Below are positions 41,027-48,928 of a stretch of 64,000 bases of DNA, piece by piece (position 1 is the first letter of the stretch; each line of letters opens with the position of its first letter). The notes under the pieces were generated by a model. The model saw nothing but the letters and a program-made list of their open reading frames with translations. It made no database searches and had not been told where the DNA came from. Source of the stretch: Schwartzia succinivorans DSM 10502 (GTDB lineage Bacteria; Bacillota; Negativicutes; Selenomonadales; Selenomonadaceae). Position numbers and translations under genes: made by a program. The DNA is taken from contig NZ_FQUG01000006.1 in NCBI RefSeq assembly GCF_900129225.1, forward strand, positions 1 through 64,000. The letters are read 5' to 3'.

Positions 41027-41527
41027 TTACCGAACTGCGCCGACCATTTTCAGACGGCGCAGAATTTTTTCGTCCAAAATTTCCAAAAGCTCCCTGCATA
41101 TACTGAACGCCCTGTCCAGATGCTCCTGCGTAGTCTCAGGCTTCCAGAGAGACCTCAGCTTATGCCCTCCCGCAGTCAGAAGCAGCGTTCCCTCGTCCTC
41201 CTTCAACCTGACACCGGCAGCAGCATTTACACACCCCATGATAGCATCCCCGGCCACCCTCGGATGTCTCGCCCTGTACGGCATCAGCACAAGCTCCTCA
41301 TCCAAAGGCAGAGGATTGTTCAGCCTCTTATGCGTATGCTCCGCAGACCACTCCCTGAGCCGACATATATCCCTGCATGAACGGTACGCAAGAAACTTCA
41401 GCACAGTCTTCAGAGTCACATCAATGACATAGTCGCTCCCATCTCTGAGATACACATGCGTCGCATCACCCTTCTCAGTGTACTCAGGCACTAAAGCATC
41501 AATTTCACGGTTTTTTGGAAAATCCAT
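41027..41527 (-). CDS. Hypothetical protein next to the sigma factor
   Basis: A 166-residue soluble protein, not recognised. It begins with a short acidic segment (HVYLRDGSDYVIDVTLKTVL), has two conserved-looking cysteines in YRSCRDICRLREW, a middle PYRARHPRVAGDAIMGCVN and a C-terminal helix. The layout (small mixed alpha/beta, DNA-compatible basic patch) would fit a regulator, but there is no direct evidence. GC-rich core-like codons. It is the last gene before the AT-rich island. Confidence 0.72.
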   Translation of the reverse strand: MDFPKNREIDALVPEYTEKGDATHVYLRDGSDYVIDVTLKTVLKFLAYRSCRDICRLREWSAEHTHKRLNNPLPLDEELVLMPYRARHPRVAGDAIMGCVNAAAGVRLKEDEGTLLLTAGGHKLRSLWKPETTQEHLDRAFSICRELLEILDEKILRRLKMVGAVR

Positions 41528-41972
41528 TTCCCATCCTCCTGTTTGCAGAACTTCTGTTCCTTTTTAATTTACTTTTATTTTATCACCGTGAAACAAAAAA
41601 TCAATAGATGAATCAATTTATTTAAGGTTCAATTAGACTTTTTTTTCAAACATTAAATTTTCAGTATTAATTTATGCAAATTTTTCTGCATCTAACCCGA
41701 TTTCAAATCTCCTGCTACGCGATATTCCACTCCAGCTTTTCCTGCTCCGTAATATGCCTGTAAAACGCACCACACAATCAAAATTATAACTACCGCATCG
41801 TAACAGGAGCTTACAGAGAAGGCAACGCATTATCTTCCGAGATCAAAAGTTCAACGTATTAACCATAAAAATGTAGAAATTTTGTTAATACCATTGATTT
41901 TAGAATATACGTTTTATATAATAGCATATAAAGAATTAGTGTTCGCTTTGGGGGGTAAAATTTATTACTGCC

Positions 41973-42001
41973 TGGACTTTTATTTTTTTTGATATTATAC
42001 T
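41973..42001 (+). promoter_or_regulatory. Promoter of the cytosine methyltransferase gene
   Basis: TGGACT (-35) and TATACT (-10) are 17 bp apart, 35 bp before the start codon. The remainder of 41528-41972 is AT-rich non-coding sequence, with a short frame on the minus strand near 41715-41775 that is too short to support. Confidence 0.5.
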
Positions 42002-42035
42002 ATAGTTATGAACTGTGGTGAAAGGAGCTAACGTT

Positions 42036-43337
42036 ATGTATTATGCCATAGATTTATTTTGTGGTGCTGGTGGATGTTCTGAAGGATTATTACAGGCTGG
42101 ATTTAATATCTTATTTAGTTCTGATATTAGTCCAATGGTTGAAGAAACATATAAAAACAGACATAAACAGCTTGGCTTAATACAAGGAGAGAATACTTGG
42201 TTCCAACGTGCGGATATAAGAAATCTAACTGGGAAAATCATAAAGAAATATATTTCTTCATTAAAGATAATGAAAGGCAAGGATATTCCAGATATAGATT
42301 TAATTATTGGCGGTCCTAGTTGTCAAGGTTTTTCAAGAGCAGGCCGCCGAGACAAGTCTGATCCCAGAAATTTATTATTTGGCGAATATGTACGTGTAAT
42401 AAGTGAGATAAAACCTAAATATATTGTTTTGGAAAATGTTGAAGGTTTTATGGATATGCAGTTTATTGGATATAAAGGAATTACAGGTATAGAATATCCA
42501 GATGGAACTGTTACTCCAGACATTCTCAGACGTGAACTTAAAGAGATAGGATATAATACCTTAGAACCTAGAATACTAAACGCCGCTGACTATGGTGTTC
42601 CTCAAAGAAGAAATCGGGTAATATTCATAGGCTATAGAAAAGATATGCAAGAACCTGAGTATCCAGAGCCTACAACACCCAATAATCATATATCCTTAAA
42701 ACAAGCTATAGGAGATTTGATTACTAACAGAGCAGATGATGTAACTTTATCACAATATCAAAAAGAAAGCCGTATAGGCCGAACCCCAGCAGTAAATGGG
42801 CAGCCAATTGCAGCTAAAAAAATTGTAAATACTGAGCTATCTAAAATTACTGAAATAGTTGAAGAAAGATTTAGTTTATTTATGCCTGGTGAAACGGGTA
42901 CACTATTAAAAAGACGCGTTTTAGAAAAAGGTATTGATATAAGCCAAAAACCTGCTCTAATTAAGCTATGTTCTGACAAGTTAGGATTAACTACGGATGA
43001 AGTAGTAAAAACCTTTAAAAAAGCAGAAGCTACTCCTGAACAAGTAGAAGTTTTATTAACCAAAAAAAATATTAGACAGCGTTTTAGTGAAGATTTACCA
43101 TCGGCGACAGTAGTAAGTATAGCTGATGATTATATTAGTCCTTGGGAAGATAGAACTTTTAGTGTAAGAGAACTTGCTAGATTACAGTCTTTTGATGATT
43201 CTTTTGTTTTCTGTGGTAAGCGTACAACTGGAGGATTAAAACGACGAGTTGAAGTTCCTCAATTTACACAAGTTGGTAATGCTGTACCACCGTTATTAGC
43301 AAAGGCAGTTGCGGAAAAAATCATAGAAGTATTGTAA
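42036..43337 (+). CDS. DNA (cytosine-5) methyltransferase, type II
   Basis: A 433-residue C5 methyltransferase. Motif I AIDLFCGAGGCSEG (about 3-16), motif IV GGPSCQGFSRAG (about 91-102) with the catalytic Cys, motif VI LENVEG (about 134), motif VIII PQRRNRVIFIG (about 190) and motif X TQVGNAVPPLLA at the C-terminus are all present. GGPSCQ instead of GGPPCQ is uncommon but occurs. ATG 42036 has AAAGGAG 7 nt upstream. AT-rich codons differ from core genes. It modifies the site cut by the convergent MvaI/BcnI-like enzyme. Confidence 0.95.
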   Translation: MYYAIDLFCGAGGCSEGLLQAGFNILFSSDISPMVEETYKNRHKQLGLIQGENTWFQRADIRNLTGKIIKKYISSLKIMKGKDIPDIDLIIGGPSCQGFSRAGRRDKSDPRNLLFGEYVRVISEIKPKYIVLENVEGFMDMQFIGYKGITGIEYPDGTVTPDILRRELKEIGYNTLEPRILNAADYGVPQRRNRVIFIGYRKDMQEPEYPEPTTPNNHISLKQAIGDLITNRADDVTLSQYQKESRIGRTPAVNGQPIAAKKIVNTELSKITEIVEERFSLFMPGETGTLLKRRVLEKGIDISQKPALIKLCSDKLGLTTDEVVKTFKKAEATPEQVEVLLTKKNIRQRFSEDLPSATVVSIADDYISPWEDRTFSVRELARLQSFDDSFVFCGKRTTGGLKRRVEVPQFTQVGNAVPPLLAKAVAEKIIEVL

Positions 43338-43378
43338 TATAAATAGGCTACTTCAAATTGAAGTAGCCTATTTATATT
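43337..43378. terminator. Bidirectional terminator between methyltransferase and endonuclease
   Basis: A nearly perfect 19-bp inverted repeat centred on AGGCTACTTCAA / TTGAAGTAGCCT, with AT-rich outer ends serving both strands. Confidence 0.85.
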
Positions 43379-44627
43379 ACAGAGATAACTCTTCCATACT
43401 ATCAAAAAGCATATTCGTGTAACGCTTATTAATACGCCATGCATTACCATGGTTTTTCCCAGAATATTTTCCTTCCGGAGTAGTATATCCACGCCAATCG
43501 TAACTAATAATTCCTCTCTCAATTAGATTAATAAAAGTTGTAAAGTTAGGAGAACGTGAGAAATAAATTTTATTGTATTTAAAGAGCGCTTTTACTCCTT
43601 CAGCTCCTTCACGTTCTACTACTGAATTAATCCAAAGTGTTGAAGGATGCTTCTTAACCAATTCATCGCGCAAGGAACCGAAATCCCAGAAAGCAGTTAC
43701 CACACTTTCGTTTTCCTCAATATGTATCAGTTCCACACGATGAGTATCATAGTTAACATTAAGATAGAAATTCTGATTATTGCGCGGTGAAGGTTGTGCT
43801 GCAATAGTGATGTATAGAGATTTCATTTCAGGATGTGCATCAGAAAAATAGCCATATTTTCTAGTGAATGCTGATACACGATTTCTATCAATATGCTCTA
43901 TTTCAGCTATAGGCGTACCATCAAAGCAAGGGCGTAATGAAAATAAAGTGTCCAGAGTATTTGATCTCTTCGTTTTAAACTCAATAAGACCTCTATAATC
44001 CGCCCCTGTAAAATTGTTAGTTTGAATTCCAACAAGGAATTCAAATGTATCGCCGACATCTTTATCGGCAATTTTACCTTCTCCTTTGTTATTCTCATAT
44101 GGCCCATTATTAACAATACTACTTAGGATTGGTCGCAATTCATTCAATGCATTTGTTATTTCATCACCACTTAAAATACTTCTCAGAAAATCATCCGATG
44201 GAACATTGTGAGTGGTATTAATCATATAAACATGATTATTATCTTTGTCATCACTAACAATAAAAATATATAGTAAATCATCTATCTCAATTTCGTGGTT
44301 TCTTACTTTTTCAGCTATCTTTTCGATAGAAAAGCGACGATCCCCTCTATTATTGGTTACCCGATACATATTAATAGTAAAGTCCGAAGTTTTGTCAAAC
44401 TGAATAAATGTTGCTTTAATCGAAACCTTATTGACAGCACCATTATTCAAACTGGAATAATCAACAATATTGGCATCTTCAAAAATTCTCCTAAAATTAT
44501 CATTTGCGTCAATATTATTTTTTGCAACCATGGTAGGCGTCACACGAATAATTGTATAGTCAGCATTCGTGAACTGATGAATTCTTGCAATAACGGATGC
44601 CTCTGAAAATGTTGGTGTAAAAATCAT
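43377..44627 (-). CDS. Type II restriction endonuclease, MvaI/BcnI-like
   Basis: A 416-residue protein whose middle region matches the MvaI/BcnI family core: VGDTFEFLVGIQTNNFTGAD then YRGLIEFKTKRSNTLDTLFS (about 210-245), giving the D-x(n)-E-x-K catalytic residues. MvaI and BcnI cut CCWGG and CCSGG as monomers; the site here cannot be read but a related GC-rich pentamer is plausible. It is longer than MvaI (about 250) through an N-terminal region of about 190 residues of unknown role. Convergent with its methyltransferase. Confidence 0.85.
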   Translation of the reverse strand: MIFTPTFSEASVIARIHQFTNADYTIIRVTPTMVAKNNIDANDNFRRIFEDANIVDYSSLNNGAVNKVSIKATFIQFDKTSDFTINMYRVTNNRGDRRFSIEKIAEKVRNHEIEIDDLLYIFIVSDDKDNNHVYMINTTHNVPSDDFLRSILSGDEITNALNELRPILSSIVNNGPYENNKGEGKIADKDVGDTFEFLVGIQTNNFTGADYRGLIEFKTKRSNTLDTLFSLRPCFDGTPIAEIEHIDRNRVSAFTRKYGYFSDAHPEMKSLYITIAAQPSPRNNQNFYLNVNYDTHRVELIHIEENESVVTAFWDFGSLRDELVKKHPSTLWINSVVEREGAEGVKALFKYNKIYFSRSPNFTTFINLIERGIISYDWRGYTTPEGKYSGKNHGNAWRINKRYTNMLFDSMEELSL

Positions 44628-44651
44628 TTTGCCTCCTTGTTTTTAAAAAAA

Positions 44652-45347
44652 TTATTCAGCCGGTTGTAAAAGGTACGTATCTATATACTCATCTTTAACA
44701 ACCATTTTTCCTTCATCATAAGAAAATCTTAAATAATTATTATTGACAAAAAGCATCGCCAAGTCAGACCATGAATAACCACAGCATAAGGCGATACATC
44801 CCAAGGTACTAACATTACAGTCATGGCACAAACCATAACGCAGAATCTTGTTTGTATTACTTCGGCTTATAAAGTCATCGTTTCCAACGTCAGTCCATTC
44901 TTTTGGGAATGCCTTTGGGTTATAAATCTTATTAATTTTAAGGTTCTGTTTCTCAAGAGTTTTGTTGATATTACCAATAAAATTTCTAATAAAAAAATCT
45001 AATCGGAAATCTGCTTTGTAGGAACGCATCTTAAGTTGCCGATTGTAATTTTCATAATCATCTTTTTTGTAATCACTCCCAAAGATGAATGAAAATATTT
45101 CCTCGGCTTCGTTTGAAAATAATACTGGAAAATTAATATTTAACCTTATAGAAAAGTTAAGTACTGTCGAGAGTAGAATATCATTTTTACTTTGCAATTT
45201 AGAATATTTATCTCGAGCATAACCTAGAAAATTTGCCGCCTGAGTATCATTGCATGGTTTAAAAGAATCATAAGAAAAATTTCCGTATTTGTTATCAAAA
45301 AAGCGCCTTAAATTTGTTGAAATAATAGGACTAATTTTTTTTGACAT
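44652..45347 (-). CDS. Hypothetical protein upstream of the restriction enzyme
   Basis: A 231-residue AT-rich-coded protein (NLRRFFDNKYGNFSYDSFKP at the start, NKILRYGLCHDCNVSTLGCI near 185). No family recognised. It ends 24 bp before the endonuclease gene on the same strand and is probably co-transcribed, so a control protein, specificity partner or immunity role for the R-M system is possible. ATG 45347 is preferred because an upstream ATG would lie at the transcription start. Confidence 0.68.
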   Translation of the reverse strand: MSKKISPIISTNLRRFFDNKYGNFSYDSFKPCNDTQAANFLGYARDKYSKLQSKNDILLSTVLNFSIRLNINFPVLFSNEAEEIFSFIFGSDYKKDDYENYNRQLKMRSYKADFRLDFFIRNFIGNINKTLEKQNLKINKIYNPKAFPKEWTDVGNDDFISRSNTNKILRYGLCHDCNVSTLGCIALCCGYSWSDLAMLFVNNNYLRFSYDEGKMVVKDEYIDTYLLQPAE

Positions 45348-45505
45348 ATCTTTAGCACATCCTCGCTTTGGTTCCATATTACTATATAAAATTGTAAAAA
45401 ATGTCTATTTCAAGCTATAAATATTAAGGTTGCCATTATTAAAATACAATTATTTAGATATAAAATATAAATCAATATATACGCTATTATTTGTCTATCA
45501 TAAAA

Positions 45506-45534
45506 AAATACCCGAGGTTTCCCCCGGGTATTTC
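45506..45534. terminator. Terminator-like hairpin
   Basis: AAATACCC and GGGTATTT pair around GAGGTTTCCCCC, flanked by A and T runs. Confidence 0.7.
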
Positions 45535-45601
45535 TCTAGATCAGTATGTCTCCTGCCGCCGTATTAACACTAAACTTTTTCAGCGATTCATCAAAACATT
45601 G

Positions 45602-45868
45602 TCATTCATTCAGTAAAAAATCACGGATATTCATGTGTATTATACCGTCACGGCTCATATCAAATTCGTCCATTGAAAGAACATATTTGGGATAGTTGTC
45701 GCGGATATTTTTATACACACCGAATTCTCTTTCAATCGTTTCAGGTGTGCCAGAAGGTAGCAGACCTGTACGTATATTACATCTGCCCGTCGCTGTGCTA
45801 TGAAGTCAATTCCTTTTTCCTTTATTATAAAATCACCTTTTTGAAAGCTATAACCTATAAAAATATGC
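45602..45868 (-). pseudogene. Remnant of an AAA_14/DUF4143-type ATPase gene (C-terminal end)
   Basis: The minus strand encodes KGIDFIAQRRADVIYVQVCY-LLA and, after a one-base frameshift near 45775, PETIEREFGVYKNIRDNYPK then a stretch ending GIIHMNIRDFLLNE and TGA. This is the conserved C-terminal end of DUF4143-type ATPases. The ATPase part is missing and a stop lies just upstream, so the gene is dead. Confidence 0.8.
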
Positions 45869-45967
45869 TTAATTTAGTTTTTATCAGTTATAACTTATAA
45901 AATCAAATGTACTGCAAAAAATAAGAGGCTGCTTTTTTCACAGCCCCTTCATAATCTCAAAGCATTG

Positions 45968-46105
45968 TCATGTATTTGGAAAATTCTTTAATGCCTTTGA
46001 TACGTCATCTTTCTCTCCTTTGGTGCTCAGGAACATTTTTGTTGTCCCATCGTTAAGTTTAACACCGTTATCCTCTTCACACAAATTTCTAAAAAAGCGC
46101 AGAGT
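45968..46105 (-). pseudogene. Fragment of an Rpn/PD-(D/E)XK transposase-like nuclease gene
   Basis: The frame reads FFRNLCEEDNGVKLNDGTTK then MFLSTKGEKDDVSKALKNFP, a middle block of Rpn-family nucleases, but then joins directly to the very end (compare FPKYMTML of the intact gene at 61374). An internal deletion is likely. The upstream part runs into the mosaic repeat 46110-46240. Confidence 0.6.
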
Positions 46106-46109
46106 ACGC

Positions 46110-46240
46110 ATTCTCCCCCCGTCAGCCTTCGGCTTTAAGCCAACATGCCACCGGCATGTTGACACTACTCCCGGAGGGGGACTTATTAGCCTCCCTCTAA
46201 GAGGGAGGTGGCACGTAGTGCCGGAGGGAGTCTGAGCTTT
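46110..46240. repeat. Mosaic intergenic repeat, copy 2
   Basis: Contains CCAACATGCCACCGGCATGT(TG), then CTCCCGGAGGGGGA and CCTCCCTCTAAGAGGGAGG (8-bp inverted repeat), the same block types as at 6665-6855, in reversed order. Non-coding. Sequence 46241-46500 downstream shows GC-rich small hairpins but no gene. Confidence 0.6.
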
Positions 46241-46384
46241 TCGTTTTCTAGCCGATACAGTTCGACGCGGTCGGATATAATTTGAAATCTGTCTCAGCAT
46301 TTTCCGCGCGGCTGAAAAACAAATAGCCCGCAGGGCGTTGGCAGGGTCAAGGGGCGGCTGCGAGCCCCCGTAGGGAAGTTTGAA

Positions 46385-46397
46385 GGGGCAAAGCCCC
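46385..46397. repeat. GC-rich hairpins (GGGGC-AAA-GCCCC and neighbour)
   Basis: GGGGCAAAGCCCC is a perfect 5-bp hairpin, and GGGGCGGCTGCGAGCCCC (46351-46368) a second one 16 bp upstream. Similar GC-rich stem pairs occur in transfer origins of some Firmicute integrative elements; this is suggestive only. Confidence 0.35.
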
Positions 46398-46500
46398 GTC
46401 AATACTGAATAAATGCTATGAAGATGTTGTGAAATGGTAAACAAAAAACTAGACACGCAGGGGGTAAAAATTGGACAAGGCAAAATACAACGTTGGCTGA

Positions 46501-46526
46501 AAAAACACGGCATTTTCAGCCGTGGT
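46501..46526 (-). terminator. Terminator after the zinc-ribbon protein gene
   Basis: CACGGC and GCCGTG pair around TGAAAAT, followed on the minus strand by TTTTTT. Confidence 0.75.
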
Positions 46527-46540
46527 TTTCGTCATTTTAA

Positions 46541-46741
46541 TTAATCGTAAATTTCACCATCAAATACATAGCCGCATTTACACCTAACAGAAATGTTTTT
46601 GAGGATACCATTGTCGTAAAAAATATCGACCTTTATCTTTTGATGACATTTAGGACACATTGTGGAGACTGTGCCTTTTTCCATTTTCTCCATCTTGGCC
46701 TTTCTTGCTAATTGTTTTGATTCTTCTGTAGGTACTTTCAT
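46541..46741 (-). CDS. Small zinc-ribbon protein
   Basis: A 66-residue protein with two Cys pairs, CPKCHQKIKVDIFYDNG and VRCKCGYVFDG, that form one zinc ribbon. The N-terminal half is Lys/Glu-rich helix. ATG 46741 has AGGTG 7 nt upstream. Such ribbons bind nucleic acid or proteins; no specific role is evident. It follows the 146-residue gene on the same strand. Confidence 0.72.
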   Translation of the reverse strand: MKVPTEESKQLARKAKMEKMEKGTVSTMCPKCHQKIKVDIFYDNGILKNISVRCKCGYVFDGEIYD

Positions 46742-46798
46742 CGCCATCACCTGAACTCTCCTGAAGTAACTTTTCTTAAATCATCATTTTCAAATCCT

Positions 46799-47239
46799 TT
46801 ACAGCAATAATCCCAAAAATATCGGATGGGAAAAGCATATATCGTACCGGTTCAGCATTTCATCAACTGAAATATCCCTGTCCGCATTTCTGTAGAAATC
46901 CCGAACAGCGGATGTATTGCTGCCTTTGAATTTAATCGCTAAAATTCCGTGTTGCTCAAGGAACTGAATGGCCTGCTTCACTGTTTTTTGCGAATAAGCT
47001 CGCAAATCCCTGGATTCGGTAGTTCCTTTTTCTATTACAGTTTGTTTTCCAACCGCATTGAAGCTTCCTGCCAATCTGCAGACATCCATCAGAACAGCAA
47101 CATTATCCTCGATCAGGTACGTTTCGTTCAGGAAGATAATATTTGATGTGTTCTTATTGGAAACGATAGACGATTTCAGGCATTCACCGAGGTATTCCTC
47201 AAGGCTCCCTTCACGTTTAATTCCATGCCAATTATCCAT
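46799..47239 (-). CDS. Hypothetical protein coupled to an AAA ATPase
   Basis: A 146-residue protein, not recognised. The segment SQKTVKQAIQFLEQHGILAI is a likely winged-helix and the flanks are alpha/beta. Its start overlaps the upstream ATPase stop by 8 bp, so it is a translation-coupled partner. It may represent the C-terminal effector domain of the ATPase carried on its own gene. Confidence 0.7.
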   Translation of the reverse strand: MDNWHGIKREGSLEEYLGECLKSSIVSNKNTSNIIFLNETYLIEDNVAVLMDVCRLAGSFNAVGKQTVIEKGTTESRDLRAYSQKTVKQAIQFLEQHGILAIKFKGSNTSAVRDFYRNADRDISVDEMLNRYDICFSHPIFLGLLL

Positions 47240-48332
47240 CCGCGTTCTGCTTGTTTACCTTCATTAGCGATTCTAGATAAAGAATATCGTCCAGCATTTT
47301 CTTTTTACTTTTGTGTTTAAGCTGCTTTTCGACTGCTGCTTTTTCATCATGTGGAATTTCCTTCCACGCTTTTGTTTTGCGCAAGGAATTAAAAATCCAC
47401 TTTAGTTGAGCATATCTCATTCCAGGCTGCAAAAAAATCATTTCACCCTCATCCGCCGCTGGATAAATGACGTCCATCTCAATCAGGAGTTTTTGCAATT
47501 CTTCAGCTATCCTGTCGTTTTTCCTGTTTGACCACATACAATCACTGGCATTAAATACGTCACGGAAGTCAAATTTCCCGTCAATGATTTCTTCAGCAAA
47601 TTTACGGTTGTACGATTCAATGAATTTGTTAACGTATGTTTCCGCCTGATCGTTACACAGCAATTCACCCAGAGCAAATGACAGCTCTCGCTGTTTGTAC
47701 AGCTGCATCAAACCATGCAACATATTATCTGTTATGGCTGCATTGATATATTCAGTACATTTTTCAAAGCTCTCAAAAACTTCTCCGTCTGTTAACGTTC
47801 CTCCGGATTCGATATAATCATCTATCGTTCCATTCAAAATCCGCTGATACTCTCCAAAAGGAATGTATGTTGTGTGAAACAGCTCTATTTTGTCATGCAG
47901 TCCGTGCCCCTGCGCAAGTCTTAATTCCAGCGAATTTGCTCCGGCTATTACTATCTTCTTTCCTTTGTTTGCGTAGACATCCGCAAGAACATTACAGCCT
48001 TCAAAAAAGTCGTCCATTCTCGTGATTTCATCGATATAGAAAAACTTTATACATTTGTTCTTATCCAAAACATCGTATAAGTCATCAATTGAATCCTTTT
48101 TGCTGCACACTATCAACGCAGTATAGTCATAGTCCTGATTGCAGCGAATCAATTGTTCCATCAAAGCAGATTTGCCGGTTCGCCTAAGCCCATATAATGC
48201 GGCGATATGATATGCAGTTTTATCGTGGATGTGTTTATTAATGTCATCATATATGTCTCTTTTTTCGCTGAATTGTTTAGATTTAGAGTCATCCAAATAA
48301 CTTTTTAACTCATGTCCACTAAAAAATATCAT
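47232..48332 (-). CDS. AAA_14-type ATPase
   Basis: A 366-residue P-loop ATPase. Walker A GLRRTGKSALM (about 48-58) and Walker B FFYIDEITRM (about 95-104) fit the DUF4143/AAA_14 group of solitary ATPases; IVIAGANSLELRLAQGHGLH and FHTTYIPFGEY are their conserved sensor region. The usual C-terminal nuclease-like DUF4143 domain is absent, its place taken by other helical sequence. These ATPases often accompany toxins or mobile genes. Preceded on the same strand by a UPF0175-type antitoxin-like gene. Confidence 0.85.
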   Translation of the reverse strand: MIFFSGHELKSYLDDSKSKQFSEKRDIYDDINKHIHDKTAYHIAALYGLRRTGKSALMEQLIRCNQDYDYTALIVCSKKDSIDDLYDVLDKNKCIKFFYIDEITRMDDFFEGCNVLADVYANKGKKIVIAGANSLELRLAQGHGLHDKIELFHTTYIPFGEYQRILNGTIDDYIESGGTLTDGEVFESFEKCTEYINAAITDNMLHGLMQLYKQRELSFALGELLCNDQAETYVNKFIESYNRKFAEEIIDGKFDFRDVFNASDCMWSNRKNDRIAEELQKLLIEMDVIYPAADEGEMIFLQPGMRYAQLKWIFNSLRKTKAWKEIPHDEKAAVEKQLKHKSKKKMLDDILYLESLMKVNKQNADG

Positions 48333-48428
48333 GATATCATCTCGGATCTTTCAAAGAAACTTGATATAACCATAACGTGATTTAAATCAAAAGTTCATGC
48401 GTCTGCAGATAGTTCTTTCTCATTCATA

Positions 48429-48719
48429 TTAAGTTCTACTGCAGGCAGCCAAAAAGTCGGATACTTCGTTTTCAATATCCTTATATTTTTCTACATCTTT
48501 TTTATCAATATATGAAAGACCATATTCTCCATAAAAATCTATGAGATTAAATTTATTAACCCCTAGAAGTTCAGCCGCATAACCATGAGACATTAAACCG
48601 GCATCAATATAGGCATATAAAAGAAATGCTGCACGTTTAAACTCCGTGACATCATCAAGAGATTGTTTTTTTAGATAGTCTGCCATTTTATCCGGTAATT
48701 CTAATACAGCCTTTTTCAT
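48429..48719 (-). CDS. UPF0175-family (antitoxin-like) protein
   Basis: A 96-residue protein: AVLELPDKMADYLKKQ then FKRAAFLLYAYIDAGLMSHG and YAAELLGVNKFNLIDFYGEY, which is the UPF0175 HTH-like pattern found in VapB-type antitoxins. The C-terminal region is longer than usual. No PIN-domain partner follows; the next downstream gene is an AAA_14 ATPase. ATG 48719 has GGTGAG upstream. Confidence 0.78.
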   Translation of the reverse strand: MKKAVLELPDKMADYLKKQSLDDVTEFKRAAFLLYAYIDAGLMSHGYAAELLGVNKFNLIDFYGEYGLSYIDKKDVEKYKDIENEVSDFLAACSRT

Positions 48720-48804
48720 AATGCTCACCATCCTTTTTCAATAACTCTTATTACACAGATTGACAAACAAGCTATCAAAGAAACGACAGCTCATTTATTT
48801 TGAG

Positions 48805-48914
48805 TCGTCCACTAAAGCAGGACCTCTCTTATTCTGAATCGTCCACTAAAGCAGGACCTCTCTTATCATTTGTCGTCCACTGAAGCAGAACCTCTCTTAT
48901 TTTTAGTCATCCTT
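48805..48914. repeat. 34-bp direct repeats, three copies plus a partial
   Basis: TCGTCCACTAAAGCAGGACC TCTCTTAT starts at 48805 and 48839, and a variant (TCGTCCACTGAAGCAGAACC) at 48873; TCATCC begins a fourth at 48907. Each unit holds GTCC...GGAC, a short inverted repeat. Non-coding, just downstream of the ATPase gene 48929-50299. Confidence 0.85.
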
Positions 48915-48928
48915 AGATCATTTTTACC

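Noticed and set aside
41700-41790. Short minus-strand frame as a gene remnant
   Set aside because: Fewer than 25 residues with no recognisable family; could be chance.
46351-46397. GC-rich hairpins as a transfer origin
   Set aside because: No relaxase gene or recognisable nic site in the window; noted only as hairpins.
48805-48914. Regular repeats as a CRISPR array
   Set aside because: Period is 34 bp with almost no room for spacers, and no cas genes are present.
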